A stretch of DNA of 64,000 bases from Akebia trifoliata. Lineage: Eukaryota > Streptophyta > Magnoliopsida > Ranunculales > Lardizabalaceae. A program made the position numbers and the translations under genes. This document shows positions 1-10,559 of this stretch, one piece after another. The stretch is taken from assembly GCA_017979445.1 (NCBI GenBank), contig CM030717.1:27655132-27719131 (forward strand), in the 5' to 3' direction. The notes under the pieces were generated by a model. It did no database searches, was not told where the DNA came from, and saw nothing but the letters and a program-made list of their open reading frames with translations. Every line of letters starts with the position of its first letter. The first letter of the stretch is position 1.

Positions 1-430
1 GTCGAAATATATTCTAACGAAATGACGTGATCTTCAAGAAGTTCACATATGAAATGATGTCAAATGTCGATATGTTTGGTCCACGAGTGTTAGATTGGAT
101 TCTTAAAGATATTGAAGGCACTAGTGTTATCATAGAATAAACTCATCATCTCTTGATATAACCTGTAGTTTAGAAGCATCTACTTCATCATAAAAGTTGC
201 ACACATAAACTTTTGACCACAATATACTTGACCGCAGTGGTGGATAATGATTTGGAATTTTGTTTCTTGGTATGCCAAGCAACAAAACATATCCCTATGC
301 GAAAATAACCGCCACTGATAGATTTTTTGTCATCAATGTTTTTTACCCAATCGGCATTGAAGTACCCATCAATATCAGAAGAGGAATCAAAGGGGTACCA
401 AAAGGCGTATTTGGCGGTGCTAGACACATC
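1..430 (-). mobile_element. Ty1/Copia RNase H remnant (truncated at window edge)
   Basis: Read on the minus strand, this stretch gives the Copia RNase H signature: GYFNADWVKN with DDKKSISGGYF (like the usual GYSDADWAG...DRKSTSGYCF), then AWHTKKQNSKSLSTTAVKYI, then after a stop a YDNTSAFNI..KHIDI-like block that reaches position 1. In Copia elements this is the C-terminal part of Pol that degrades the RNA of RNA/DNA hybrids. Stops and frame changes show it is dead. No LTR is visible, because the 3' end of the element lies left of the window. The family call is sure; the right boundary is approximate. Confidence 0.8.
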
Positions 431-3400
431 AGATGATTCATTTAACAACCGTCAAATGCATTTCCTTGGGATCAGCTTGAAAGCAGACACAGGCTCCAAC
501 ACTATAACGAAACAATTTGATAAAGCTCAACCTAAAAAGGTGTGTTGCCCAGATTTGGATTTGATCTGTGTGTTTATTTTGTCTTCGGAAGCATGGGTCT
601 TTGGATCCACTTTGACAGATTGCGATGGCACAAGTATTCGAATACTGGGTCGGGTACGAAAACAAAACGAGTTTATAAAGCTCAACCTCAAAAGGTGTAT
701 TGCTTCAGTTTGAATTTTGATATAAAAGGGGTGAAGTCTCTCAATTTGATTTTTGAGTTTATATATTTGTTATTTAACAGTCATTTTGATGCGATACAAT
801 ATAGATATATAACAAAATCGAGATGTTTACAAAAGATATGAAAGTTTCTTATAGTACTCAACTCCTTAGAAAAAAAAAAGGGATAGGTTTACAAATCTTC
901 AGCCCTCCAAGGTAGGGCATGCTAGATCTAGTGTAAACCAATCAATAGCCATGTAGTCAGTCATCTTTTGGCTTCAGCTCATCGATGAGAGTGGAAGGTG
1001 TGTATATTGGACTTCCCAATGTAGTTGTCAAAGTATACGTCAGACTGGCTGGTGTAGTTGTTGGTGTATACGTCGAACTATCGATGGTTGCATTGGAGCT
1101 TCTCCCATTTGACATCTGGATTCTTGATGGACTACCCAGTACATTGATCGGGTTGTTGGGTGGACTGGCTGTGATTCTTCAAAAGGAGGATCCCCTCTTT
1201 AATCGCTTAAAGTAGACTTTTGACACCCCCATTCGAGCATCAATTCACCTGCAAATGAGTTTGCCCCTATCCAAGAGATTCTGGATGGCATGCTAAAGGG
1301 CATGGTACTAGCGAATATGATGGTCAATGGCGTCTAACAACTTGGAGAGTAGTTGTTCTATTCTCATGGGTAGTATGGTGAAAACAATCAGGTAGGCGGC
1401 AATGGCATGGAAGTTGTATGACTGGCTAAGCCTCCGTTGGTACTCAATGGCCCTCAAGAGAGCTTTTGGAGGCATGCTCTGGGTGCATTTCTCCCTTATA
1501 TATCCTTGAGAGTCCTTTGGAGGACCCAAGGTAGATCTACATGTGCTGGAGATTGTAGCTCATGACTTCGCGGGTAAGGTTGGGATACATGTTGTGCGAA
1601 TGCAATGCATGTGAGTGTGTGATTATAGCCTTTTTTAGATGTCTTGATTCGAGAAGAAGTATATTTCATTACTCTATGTTTGTGCAAGGTAACAAGATAT
1701 CTTCAAGCCTTTGAATTGACAATTGAGAAGGTTTAAGGTCTTACCATAGTTGGTTTTTTTATTAAACAAAACCATACATAGTTAGACCAACTCATTTTTT
1801 ATTTAGGGTTTGGGCCAACCACCCCTAATCACAAGAGGGTGACAACTTAGGAATATGTTAAAGGCCATGCATGCGACTCTGGGCAAGATATATAAGGTTA
1901 CCCAGTCTTCAAACCTCCTTAAATACTGAAATACAAACATCTCAAGTTAGTGATTGGGCTAGATACTTTCACCTCTGCTACCAAAGGTAAATGACTGCAA
2001 GGTGCTAGGTAACTTATATCCAGGGTTTGATCGTTTTAAAGGAGGGGGGAACCTATGCAAATTTTCAATGAGTATGAATATGAGCAATACAAAGCTTTGA
2101 AAGTTAATTATGGTAATGAATAATTCAAAGAAAATATGTACAAAGCTTGAATCATAAATAACTTAACAAAATAAAACAAAGAAATATATCCCCAATATAG
2201 TCGCCAATTGTAACGCTCGCCCTCATAATGGGTCCCCTCTCTCTTTTTCTTTTAGTGCTTGGCTTTTCAATCGCACTGATACTTCCTTGGGCTGGAGTCC
2301 TACCCCACCCGAAGTTCAATTGAAAAGGGGGGTTGCTCGGTATGCTATGTAATTAATAGTCATCATTGTTCAGATTCAAGGGGTTGAACATGAACTATCA
2401 ATCGAGATGACTTTCAATCTGGTTTGCATGATTTAGAGATGTGGGTAAGCGATTCGGTTGATAAAGGGGAAGGTGTGAAGCACCCCAAACCCTCTTCATA
2501 AGGGATGGTTGCTTTATATCTACATTGACCAATGCCTCATGTTTTGCTTTGCAAATTTGATAGCTTGATTGGTGAACGAGTGTGATTGAATCATAGTTTA
2601 TGCAGGGGACAGTGAGTAAATCTAAGTAATCTCGTTTGATTGATTTGAAGTTGATGTTTTTGGAGTAGCCCTTGGTCGTTTCATTTGGTCATTTTAAATG
2701 TGCAATGCACAAAGAGGTATTCCAAATTACTCTGTTAGACTAAGAACTAAAATTGGGAACTCGTATCAAAAATTCTAATTTGTAAATGTAAACAACTTAT
2801 TGATTTATAATTTTTATACTTGTGTATTCATCAAACGATCAAGTAGAGCTTCAGTGTGGTTCTGTATCCGAGACGGGATTCTGGTAGAGCTTCCGCAGTG
2901 TCGAGTAAAGTGGGATCGAGAATTCAACAACAGTTCAATACTATCAGGGAAAAGTAGGAAATGGTTTGGTCAATTCGGGTAGAGTTTTGACTACGTGAGT
3001 GATGGGGGAGATTTTTATGAAGGTCGGGGTAAAGGGATTAGGGTTTCAGGTTTATCGGATCGTCGTGATATCTGGTCGAGTGGTTCGAATAACGAGTTAG
3101 TTTATCGAGTCGTCAGGAAAATGACAAGTATCAAGGGAATAGGTGGGAGAGGTGTGTCAAAATGAGGGGAGGAATACCTTTTTTATAGGGCATAGACCGA
3201 CCTTGAATCTCTGTCTTTGTTGTCCCATCAACAGCATGTTTACACCCATGTTGGGGGTAGTTTGGGTGGTTGGGTTGTCATCCTAAACTGACCAGACTGT
3301 TGCAAGTCAGTATGGGCAATCCGTAATCAAATATGCTTGATTTGACTTGGAAAGTTGGTATAAGGTTGACTTTGTGTGTGGGTTGGTGGACCCATTAAGG

Positions 3401-3624
3401 TTTTAGGAAGTTTCAAAAACTTGAAAAAATCACAATTTTTGAAAAAAATTTGGTAGATTGATACAAGGAGGGGTGTTTGAGGTTCAAGAAAGTTGTGGGA
3501 AGGTTCGAGTGAGCTCTAATACGATGTAGAAATCTGAATTTTATTTAGAATTCTTAGATAAATAATACATAACCTAATAGGATATTAAAAAGATTACATC
3601 AACCAAGATATGAAACTATCCTAT
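431..3624. other. Gene-free, old repeat-derived region
   Basis: No coding region can be supported here; the open frames are short and lack recognisable domains. Visible structure: a diverged direct repeat (about 516-549 and 670-705, both containing AAAGCTCAACCT); a low-complexity stretch at 985-1215 that repeats GTATA(C/T)GTC-like units; and at 2200-2230 a motif resembling an inverted primer-binding site. A block around 2440-2510 (GTAAGCGATTCGG followed by GGTGTGAAGCACCCC) is related to a block at about 32970-33015. Together these suggest remains of LTR retrotransposon LTR or UTR sequence. Confidence 0.5.
2196..2230 (-). other. Possible inverted retrotransposon PBS and LTR edge
   Basis: The plus strand reads CCCCAATATAGTCGCCAAT followed by TGTAACGCTCGCC. 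On the minus strand this is an LTR-like end (...GTTACA) followed by ATTGGCGACTATATTGGGG, which resembles the primer-binding region GGCGACTCTGCTGGGG of Ogre/Tat-type gypsy elements. If correct, a minus-strand element had its 5' LTR to the right of 2215 and its body to the left. No protein domains of that element remain recognisable nearby, so this is an inference from one short motif. Confidence 0.3.
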
Positions 3625-4190
3625 TGAAAGGGAAATAATTATGCATTAATCTAAGCCATACATGTGTCCAAATTGGTTAAGTGGTACCAAGCGCTAATCA
3701 GCATACTGGCACTGTCTTGCAAGCAAGACATGTCAAAACAAAAACCTCCCTAGTCTGGCTAGTAGAGCAGCATAACATTAAGCAAGATCAAGTACGCCAA
3801 GCAAGACAGGCCAAGTCATAGAGTAACCATAAAGCTGATACGTGCACGTCAATCCCAGAGATCCCGAAAGAGATCTCTGTAGTTTTGTACGATCAATCCA
3901 AGAGATCCCGATTAGGTAAGCAAGTCCGCAGATTCAGTAGATATCCCATGATTATAGCCTATAGAGGGAGAAACCCTATGGGTGGATAGGGGGGATAGAT
4001 AGCATAGTAAGCACTATTAGAGGGATTGGAAGTCTAACCAATACTTTAGGTTATTCTTCGACTTCTCTAATTTGAGCGTTGGAGTGATTTTGGCAGGTAC
4101 TACACCATTGCAAGGGGGGTGGTGGTAAGAACAACTTTGGATCAATGTGGTTGGATTCATCAGAGCCGTCCATCAGATTTTGATCTTACA
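3625..4190 (+). repeat. 5' LTR of the Ty3/gypsy element
   Basis: It starts TTGAAAGGGAAATAATTA (the other copy starts TGTAAAGGGAAATAATTA) and is collinear with 13551-14061 over most of its length, including AAGTGGTACCAAGCGCT and GATACGTGCACGTCA. The end at 4190 (...GATCTTACA) is placed because GAATTGGCGTCATCCATGGG follows, which looks like the gypsy primer-binding region TTGGCGCC...TGGGA. If that site is misread, the LTR could end near 4112-4118, where similarity to the 3' copy stops. Confidence 0.75.
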
Positions 4191-4212
4191 GAATTGGCGT
4201 CATCCATGGGAA
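4191..4212 (+). other. Probable primer-binding site of the gypsy element
   Basis: ATTGGCGTCATCCATGGGA directly follows the LTR end. It resembles the TTGGCGCCGTCTGTGGGA block found downstream of the 5' LTR in many plant gypsy elements, with a few substitutions expected of an old copy. Confidence 0.55.
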
Positions 4213-4396
4213 AACCAATAGTAAATTGATTTCAGTCGAAAAATGGTGAGATCCAAAATAACTAACGAAGTCAATGCGCCCTCCACTAGTGGCTCCAACT
4301 GCATATGCACAACTCCTGGCTATGTTAGATGCCATGAGGAAACAATAAGAGGAGATGCAGAAGAAGATGGATGACTTAGTTGAGTAAAATCGGAAT

Positions 4397-5604
4397 TTGA
4401 GTCAGCGTCTAGATAACCAGCAACGAACGAGGCAAAATAGTCTACCGAAAGATCCCCAGCCAGCAAGCAAGGACGACCGTGCCTCGAGTACGGAAGGGAG
4501 CGCACTATTGCTAATCCCTACGAAAGAAAGTGAAATAGAGAATGCTACTACAACCACTCATATTGAACCTGTAATAGGCTTAAATCAAGAAGAGGTTAGA
4601 GAGATGATTAGAAAGGAGAATGAGATGATAAAAATTATCGATGCAAGTCATCCGGGAGAATCAAAAGTCTCCATTTATGATAGAAATCTTAGCAGAAGAG
4701 ATCCCAAAGAAGTTCGTGCCGCCGTGTTTTATCCCTTATTCAGTGACGAAGGGCCTAATGGAGCATATTTTTCATTTTTGGCAAATGCTTGCGATGTGGG
4801 AGAAGGAAGGGTTGATGTGCAGGTTGTTCCCCTCAAGTTTGCAGGGGAACGCACTAACCTGCTTCCACAAGTTGCCATGTTGGTCCATCACATCGTTTGA
4901 GGAGCTTTACACTACATTTGTAATATGATACATCAACAACAAGAAGAGTAGTGGAGACATTGACGCGCTGCTCAGCATGAGGCTGCAGTTTAGGGAGAAC
5001 CTCAAAGAGTTCACAAGGAGATTCAAAGAGGAATTAATGTTCTTAGAGAGTTGCGATGAGAGAACAGCTGTGGTGGCATTTAGGAACTCATTGTCATCTA
5101 GTTTGGGGTTGTCTAGGTCCCTTGTGAAGAAAAGATCGGAAACGCTGAACGAACTATTTGAAAGAGCAGAGAAGTACATTTGCTTACAAGATGACCCTTG
5201 GAGTTCTGCTGGGAAGAGCAAAGTAATACACGTTGTGGTAAAGCCCAATAAGTAGTATCAGCCATAGCAACAAAATAAGAAAAGACCGCTTGAGCAAAAT
5301 GGGGAGAGAAAAAATGAGGGACGTATTTTACTATGCCTCCCAACGAGATTTTGCCACTCATCGCACATGAACCATATTTCGAGTGCTATGTGCCTCTTCC
5401 TCAAGATCAGATAAATAGAGATGAGAAGTACTATGAGTATCATAAGGCGCGGGCACACACTATCAACAGATGTCAAGCCTTGAGAAAATTCCTGCAAAGG
5501 CTGGCAAAGTAAGGCAGGTTGAGAGATCTGCCCAGAAGACAAATAGAGGATCCACCCCAAGACAGGAACCATAGGGCTAATCAACTAGATGTTGAAGGGC
5601 AGTA
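4397..5604 (+). pseudogene. Degenerate gag of the Ty3/gypsy element
   Basis: Gag forms the particle core of LTR retrotransposons. The capsid-type gag domain (Retrotrans_gag) is readable in two frames: about 4641-4928 (PKKFVPPCF..., HIFHFWQMLAMWEKEG, FPSSLQGNALTCFHKLP, SFEELYTTFV) and, after a frame change, 4977-5255 (LKEFTRRFKEELMFLESCDE, AVVAFRNSL, LFERAEKYICLQDD). A third piece near 5335-5510 (PYFECYVPLPQDQINRDEKYYEYHK...RCQALRKFLQRL) corresponds to the C-terminal gag segment with a worn zinc-knuckle-like pattern. Frameshifts separate the pieces and stops lie between them. The family is certain; the exact start codon of the ancestral protein is not. Confidence 0.8.
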
Positions 5605-5639
5605 ATGATATATGTTGTCCTCATATAGGAAAGAGGAAA

Positions 5640-7268
5640 GTCAGGACAGACTAGGGTTGGTGAAAAGATTAAAAGTAGAAGGGCTGAACACCTGGCTCAC
5701 ATCTTTGCAGCAAAGAATGGGCCTACAAAGCAAATAGGACCCTTCAGTGAAAAAATAGTGGCGTTCACTAAGAAGGACTTGGAAGGGGTAATGAAGCCCC
5801 ATTGTGACATGCTTGTGTTGACGTTGTAGGTGGGCACCTTTACACTCAAAAGGGTGTTGATCGACAGTAGTAGTTCTATAGATATCTTGTATGCTTCGGC
5901 CTTCTTGAATATAGGCCTCAGCAAGAATGTGCTCAATCCAACGGGAGCACCATTGATCAGATTTGATGAGAGATCCAATCAATTTTAGAAGGAAATAGTA
6001 TTGCCTGTGCAGGCAGGACCAGTAACCTTGATGACTAGGTTCATGGTTGTTGAGGCGAGTTCACCCTATAACACCATTCTGGAAAGATGGTAGACACATG
6101 AGATGAGAGCGATTCCATCTATGTACTACCAGGTCCTTCGATGTCCCACGCCACAAGGGATATGGGGCATATTAGGAGATCAAGTGGCAGCTCAAGTGCG
6201 GACGTTGGGCAGGGAAGAGTCATCCAATACTAAAATCCAACAATAGCAATTATAGTGGGGGGGAGAACAAGCCTGGTGGACCCCCATGCCTAGAAGGCAT
6301 CCAGATGGTAGATGTGGGAGAAGAAAAGCAAATTGGAGTAATGGTGGAATTGGAGTTGGGAAAGCTGAAATAGTTAACGAATTGTTTGAGAATAAATCAG
6401 GACGTCTTCACCTGGTCCATAGAAGAAATGCCAAGGATCAGTCCGAAAGTAATCTATCACCACTTAAATGTAGAGTCGACCTTCAAACCGGTCAAGCAAA
6501 AGCCAAGGAGACTAGTATCACAATTCAGGGAAGCAGTGAATGAAGATGTGGGCAGGCTAATCGGGTTAGATTCATTAGGGAGGTGTAATTCCCAGAATGG
6601 ATAACGAACATCATGGCCATACCTAAGAAGATGGGAAGGTTAAAATCTATATAGACTTCACAAACTTGAATAAGGCATGTTTCAAAGATAGTTTTCCAAT
6701 GTCAAGGATAGATCAGTTAGTAGATGCAACTTTCGACCACGAGAGGTTGTCTTTCATGGATGGCTACTCTAGTTACAATCAGATACAGCTCAACCCAACA
6801 GATCAGGAGAAGACAGCATTCATCACAGAATAGGTGCTATATTGTTATAAAGTAATGCCCTTCAATCTAAAGAATGCAGGGGCTACTTATCAGAGGTTAA
6901 TAACATAGCTTTTCAAAGACCTATTGGGTAAAACGGTGGAAGTATACATAGACGACTTGCTGGTCAAGAGCAAAAGGAAGGAAGACCATGTTATTAATTT
7001 AGAAAAAGTCTTTTCCCGAATAAGGAAAGTGGGGATGAAGCTCAACCCGGATAAATGTACTTTCACATTGACTTCAGGAAAATTCTTAGGTTACCTGGTC
7101 ACGACAAGAAGGATCAATACTAATCCAGATCAGATAAGAGCATTATTAGAAATGACTTCCCCAAGGACTCAAAAGCAAGTCCAAAAGCTAATTAGGAAAG
7201 TAGTTGTCCTAAATCATTTCATTGCCAAGACTTCTACTAAATACAGACCCTTGTACCAGTTGTTGTGA
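5640..7268 (+). pseudogene. Degenerate protease and reverse transcriptase of the gypsy element
   Basis: The protease motif is at about 5861-5900 and reads VLIDSSSSIDILYAS, where the family has (V/L)IDxGSSxDIL; the Gly after the catalytic Asp is lost. RT follows: FTWSIEEMPRISPKVIYHHL at about 6406-6470, EWITNIMAIPKKMGRLK around 6598-6640, then the palm with the catalytic YIDDLLVKS (Y-x-D-D form) near 6945, and NPDKCTFTLTSGKFLGYLV downstream. The last 110 codons (6924-7268) form one open frame; upstream there are several frame changes and in-frame stops. The product would copy element RNA into DNA; this copy cannot. Confidence 0.85.
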
Positions 7269-8170
7269 AAAAACTCTAAGTTTGAGTGGACAAAAGAGTG
7301 TGAGCAGACCTTTTCAAAGTTGAAGAGGTACCTCGGCAAACCACCCATACTCTCAAAGTCCGAACTAAGAGAAGAGTTGGGATTGTACTTGGCCACTTCA
7401 GAACATGCACTCAACTCAATCATGGTCAAGACTGGAGCAACAGCAGAACAACCCATCAACTTTCTGAGCAAAACCTTTACGGATGCAGAAATGCGTTACT
7501 CAAGACTCAAAAAAATTGGATTAGCCTTAGTCTACACAGTGCTACGCTTGAGACCATCTTTTCAGGCACATCAAGTGCAAGTCATCACAAAGTTTCCCTC
7601 AAAGTTTGTATTGGGAAAGACGGAAAAATTGGGCAGAATGGCATAATGAGTGGTGTAGCTAGCGGAGTTTGGGCTTGAATTCAAGCCTAGAATTTCGTTG
7701 AAGAACCAAGCAGTAGCTGATTTCTTGGCAAACTTCGTGGTGGAAGAGAAAGTGGATCTACTGGTAAAAAAATTGGAACATGTGAACAATGAGCAAGAAT
7801 TGCAAAGCGGCTCGGGATGGAAAGCCTATATGGATGGATCATCCAATTTTGAAGGATCAGGAATCGGGGTAGTGCTGATCACTCCAGATAGGTCAAGAAT
7901 AGAAAATGTGGTTAGATTGGGGTTTAGAGCATCAAATAATGAGGCAGAGTATGAGGCGATGCTACTCAGCCTCGAGTTTTTAATAGGACTAGGAGTAGTT
8001 GAGGCAACAGTCTATAGCGACTTGCAATTAGTGATAAATCACATCAATGGGACGTTCAAACCTGAGATCCCAAGATGCAGCTCTACCTGGAGAATATCAG
8101 GTCTAATATGCATCGCGCAAGAGTGGTCAAAGTAAAGCATATACTCCAAACAGATAACAGACATACATAT
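7269..8170 (+). pseudogene. RNase H region of the gypsy element (two RNase H-like segments)
   Basis: The first segment (7270-7646) reads WTKECEQTFSKLKRYL...LYLATSEHALNSIMV...NFLSKTFTDAEMRYSRLKK..LALVY, the gypsy-type RNase H that follows RT. A second segment (7698-8135) reads KAYMDGSSNFEGSGIGVVLI, then NNEAEYEAMLLSLEF and YSDLQLVINHINGTF; D, E and D of a second, separate RNase H domain are in place. Carrying a second RNase H between the first and the integrase is a feature of the Tat lineage and supports that assignment. One stop and a frame change separate the segments, and another frame change follows at about 8135. Confidence 0.8.
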
Positions 8171-9530
8171 AGTCTAGCCTACATCTCCTCGATGCTGGTT
8201 GGGCAAGGCATGAGAGAATTGTCATTGGGCTATCAAAAACGTCCGACGATAAACGAGCCTGGGCTGGCCAACATGGTAGCAGTCATAAGAGACCAAGGTT
8301 GGATAAACCCGATCCTAACCTTCTTACAGCAAGGAGAGCAGCCCAGTGATCCTAAAGAGGCTAGGCTAGTCAAAAGCCGGGTAGAAAGATATGTTGTCCT
8401 AAATAAGGCTTTGTATAGAAAGTCAGTAAGGGGACCACTCCTGTGGTGCCTAGCTTCGGATGAGACTAGAGAGATGTTGAGCGAAATTCACGAGGGGGAC
8501 TGCATAAACCATTAGGGGGCACGATCTTTAGCGCATAAATTACTCTCTCAAGGTTATTTTTGGCCCTCTTTGTAGATGATACAGTACTATATGTCAAGCA
8601 CTGTGATTGTTGCCAAAAACATAAGAAGTAATCTGGTAGCCAGCAATGCAACTCAATTCCCTTGTCAGCCCATGGCCCTTTGCGTAGTAGGGGATCGATT
8701 TAGTAAGTCTGTTGCCTAGAGCACCAAGCAATTTGACCTTGCTAATAGCAACAAACTATTTGACTAAGTAGGCGAAGGCACTCCCTCTAGCCAAGATTTG
8801 ATAGTAAGAAGTTCAGAAATTTTTATAGGAGAGCATTATCTGCAGGTTCAGTTTGCTATGCTCCATAGTATCTGATAATAGAAGATAGTTTACTGGAGAG
8901 CAAATCAGAGAATTTTGCAGTGAACATAGAATAACACCGCTATTTTCCACACCACAGTACCCACAGTGCAATGGGCAAACTGAGGCTATAAGTAAAGTGT
9001 TGATCGATACTTTGAAGAAGAGACTGGGGGAGGCAAAGGACAGGTGGACAGTAGTCTTGCATGGAGTCTTATGGGCTTACAGGACAACCACCAAAACTTC
9101 TACAGGAATGTCTCCATTCGTCATGGCTTACAAAATGGAAGCGATGATCCCTACAAAGAATAGTTTCCCCACAATGCGGTCCAAAGTAGTACAGACTGGT
9201 AGAAATGACCAACAGATGATTGCATAACTAGACCTATTGGAAGAAAAGCAAGACGCGACACTGGTCATATTTAAACATTATCATAAGAAGCTGCAAAGCT
9301 ACTTCAGTAAGAAGGTCCGCCCCCAACAGTTTCACGTAGAAGACTTAATGCTACGACGAATATTCCAAAACACAAAAGAGCATAACAGGGGCAAGTTAGG
9401 TACGAATTGGGAAGGACCATACAGGGTAGCAAGAGTATGCCAAAAGGGAGCCTACTATTTAATAATGATGTTTGGTCAAGAGGTGCCTAGACCGTGGAAT
9501 GCATGTAACTTGAAAAGGTATTATCAATAA
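8171..9530 (+). pseudogene. Degenerate integrase of the gypsy element
   Basis: Integrase inserts the element DNA into the genome. The zinc-binding HHCC part is recognisable near 8490-8625 (EIHEGDCINH, then YVKHCDCCQKHKK). Part of the DDE core is seen at about 8870-9000: SDNRR.FTGEQIREFCSEHRI, TPQYPQCNGQTEA. A C-terminal portion is open at 8997-9227 (LKKRLGEAKDRWTVVLHGVLWAYRTT, GMSPFVMAYKMEA) and 9237-9530 (FHVEDLMLRRI, GKLGTNWEGPYRVARV...GAYYLI, PWNACNLKRYY). Several stops and frame shifts, including an inactive middle, make it a pseudogene. Confidence 0.85.
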
Positions 9531-9582
9531 ATGTTTTGCCTTAGTTGTTCTAAATTTCTATGCAGGAATTAGTAGGGAAGAG

Positions 9583-9995
9583 GGATCCAGTCAGGACTCA
9601 AACCTACATGGTTCTTCTTTGTCTTCATTGGCAGAGTAAGAAACTGGTCGGAACCCAACTCTAACATGAGTAACAAAAGCACTGTGTGGATCCAACCAAG
9701 ATTCAGACCTACGTGGGTCTTCTCTGCCTTCATTGGCAAAGTAAGAAGCTGACGGGGGGGTCCTACTCTGTCATGAGTTCCAAGAGCACTAAAGTGGGAT
9801 CCAACCAGGATCTGGGCCTACGTGGGTCTTCTCTGCCTTCATTGGTAGAATAAGAAACTAGTCGGGGCCCAACTCTGATATGAGTAACAAAAGCACTATG
9901 TGGATCCAGTTGGGATCCGAACCTACGTAGATATTTTATGCCCTCGTTGGTAGGGTAAGAAGCTGGTCGGGATTCTACTCTATCACGAGTTCACT
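9583..9995 (+). repeat. Tandem array of about 105-bp units downstream of integrase
   Basis: Four units begin at GGATCC: 9583, 9688, 9797 and 9902, so spacing is 105, 109 and 105 bp. Each carries CCTACGTGGGTCTTCTCTGCC (or a close variant), CATTGGCAGAGTAAGAA and GTCGGG...ACTCT...ATGAGT. The array lies between the end of pol and the antisense region. Short tandem arrays in the hypervariable 3' region are a known property of Tat-lineage elements. Confidence 0.85.
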
Positions 9996-10559
9996 AACAG
10001 TAAATTTAACCGATTAACAAAGTCAAAAAATTAAAGTAGATTTAGAGTCTTCTTCAAGGATAGTAACTCGAAAAGCCATTCACAGAGGTAGCCCAATAAA
10101 AGGTTCCACCTAAAGTAACACTTACTTAAGGTAGAACCTAAGGGGAAGAATGTGGTAAAAGTGAGCTGATTGTTAAAGTAAAAAAGTAAAAAATGATCTG
10201 ATTGTTAAAGCAAAATGTGCTGATTGTGAATGCAGAATAGCAATTTATGCACAAGTAATACACAAGAAGCAGTATAAAGAGCGTGTGAGCAGTTTAACCA
10301 GCGTAAGCAGAGCAGCAGTGAAATAAGAAGGACGTAAGGTTAAAATGCGCTAAGTTAAAAAGCAGATTAACAGGATATGTGCAGCATGGAAAGGCAAGGT
10401 AAAAAGAAAAAGGTAAAGTGTCAAGTGTAACAACAAGTATATAGATGCAAAAAAATTTCACTAATAACCAAGAGAAAGTACAAATGAGAGATCTCAAAGT
10501 TGGAATAGTACAAAGTGCAATGACATAATACTGAGAGCAGATCACCGTTCAGGAGAGGA

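Noticed and set aside
9583..9995. CRISPR-like array
   Set aside because: Units are about 105 bp and similar along their whole length, with no repeat/spacer pattern, in a plant retrotransposon.
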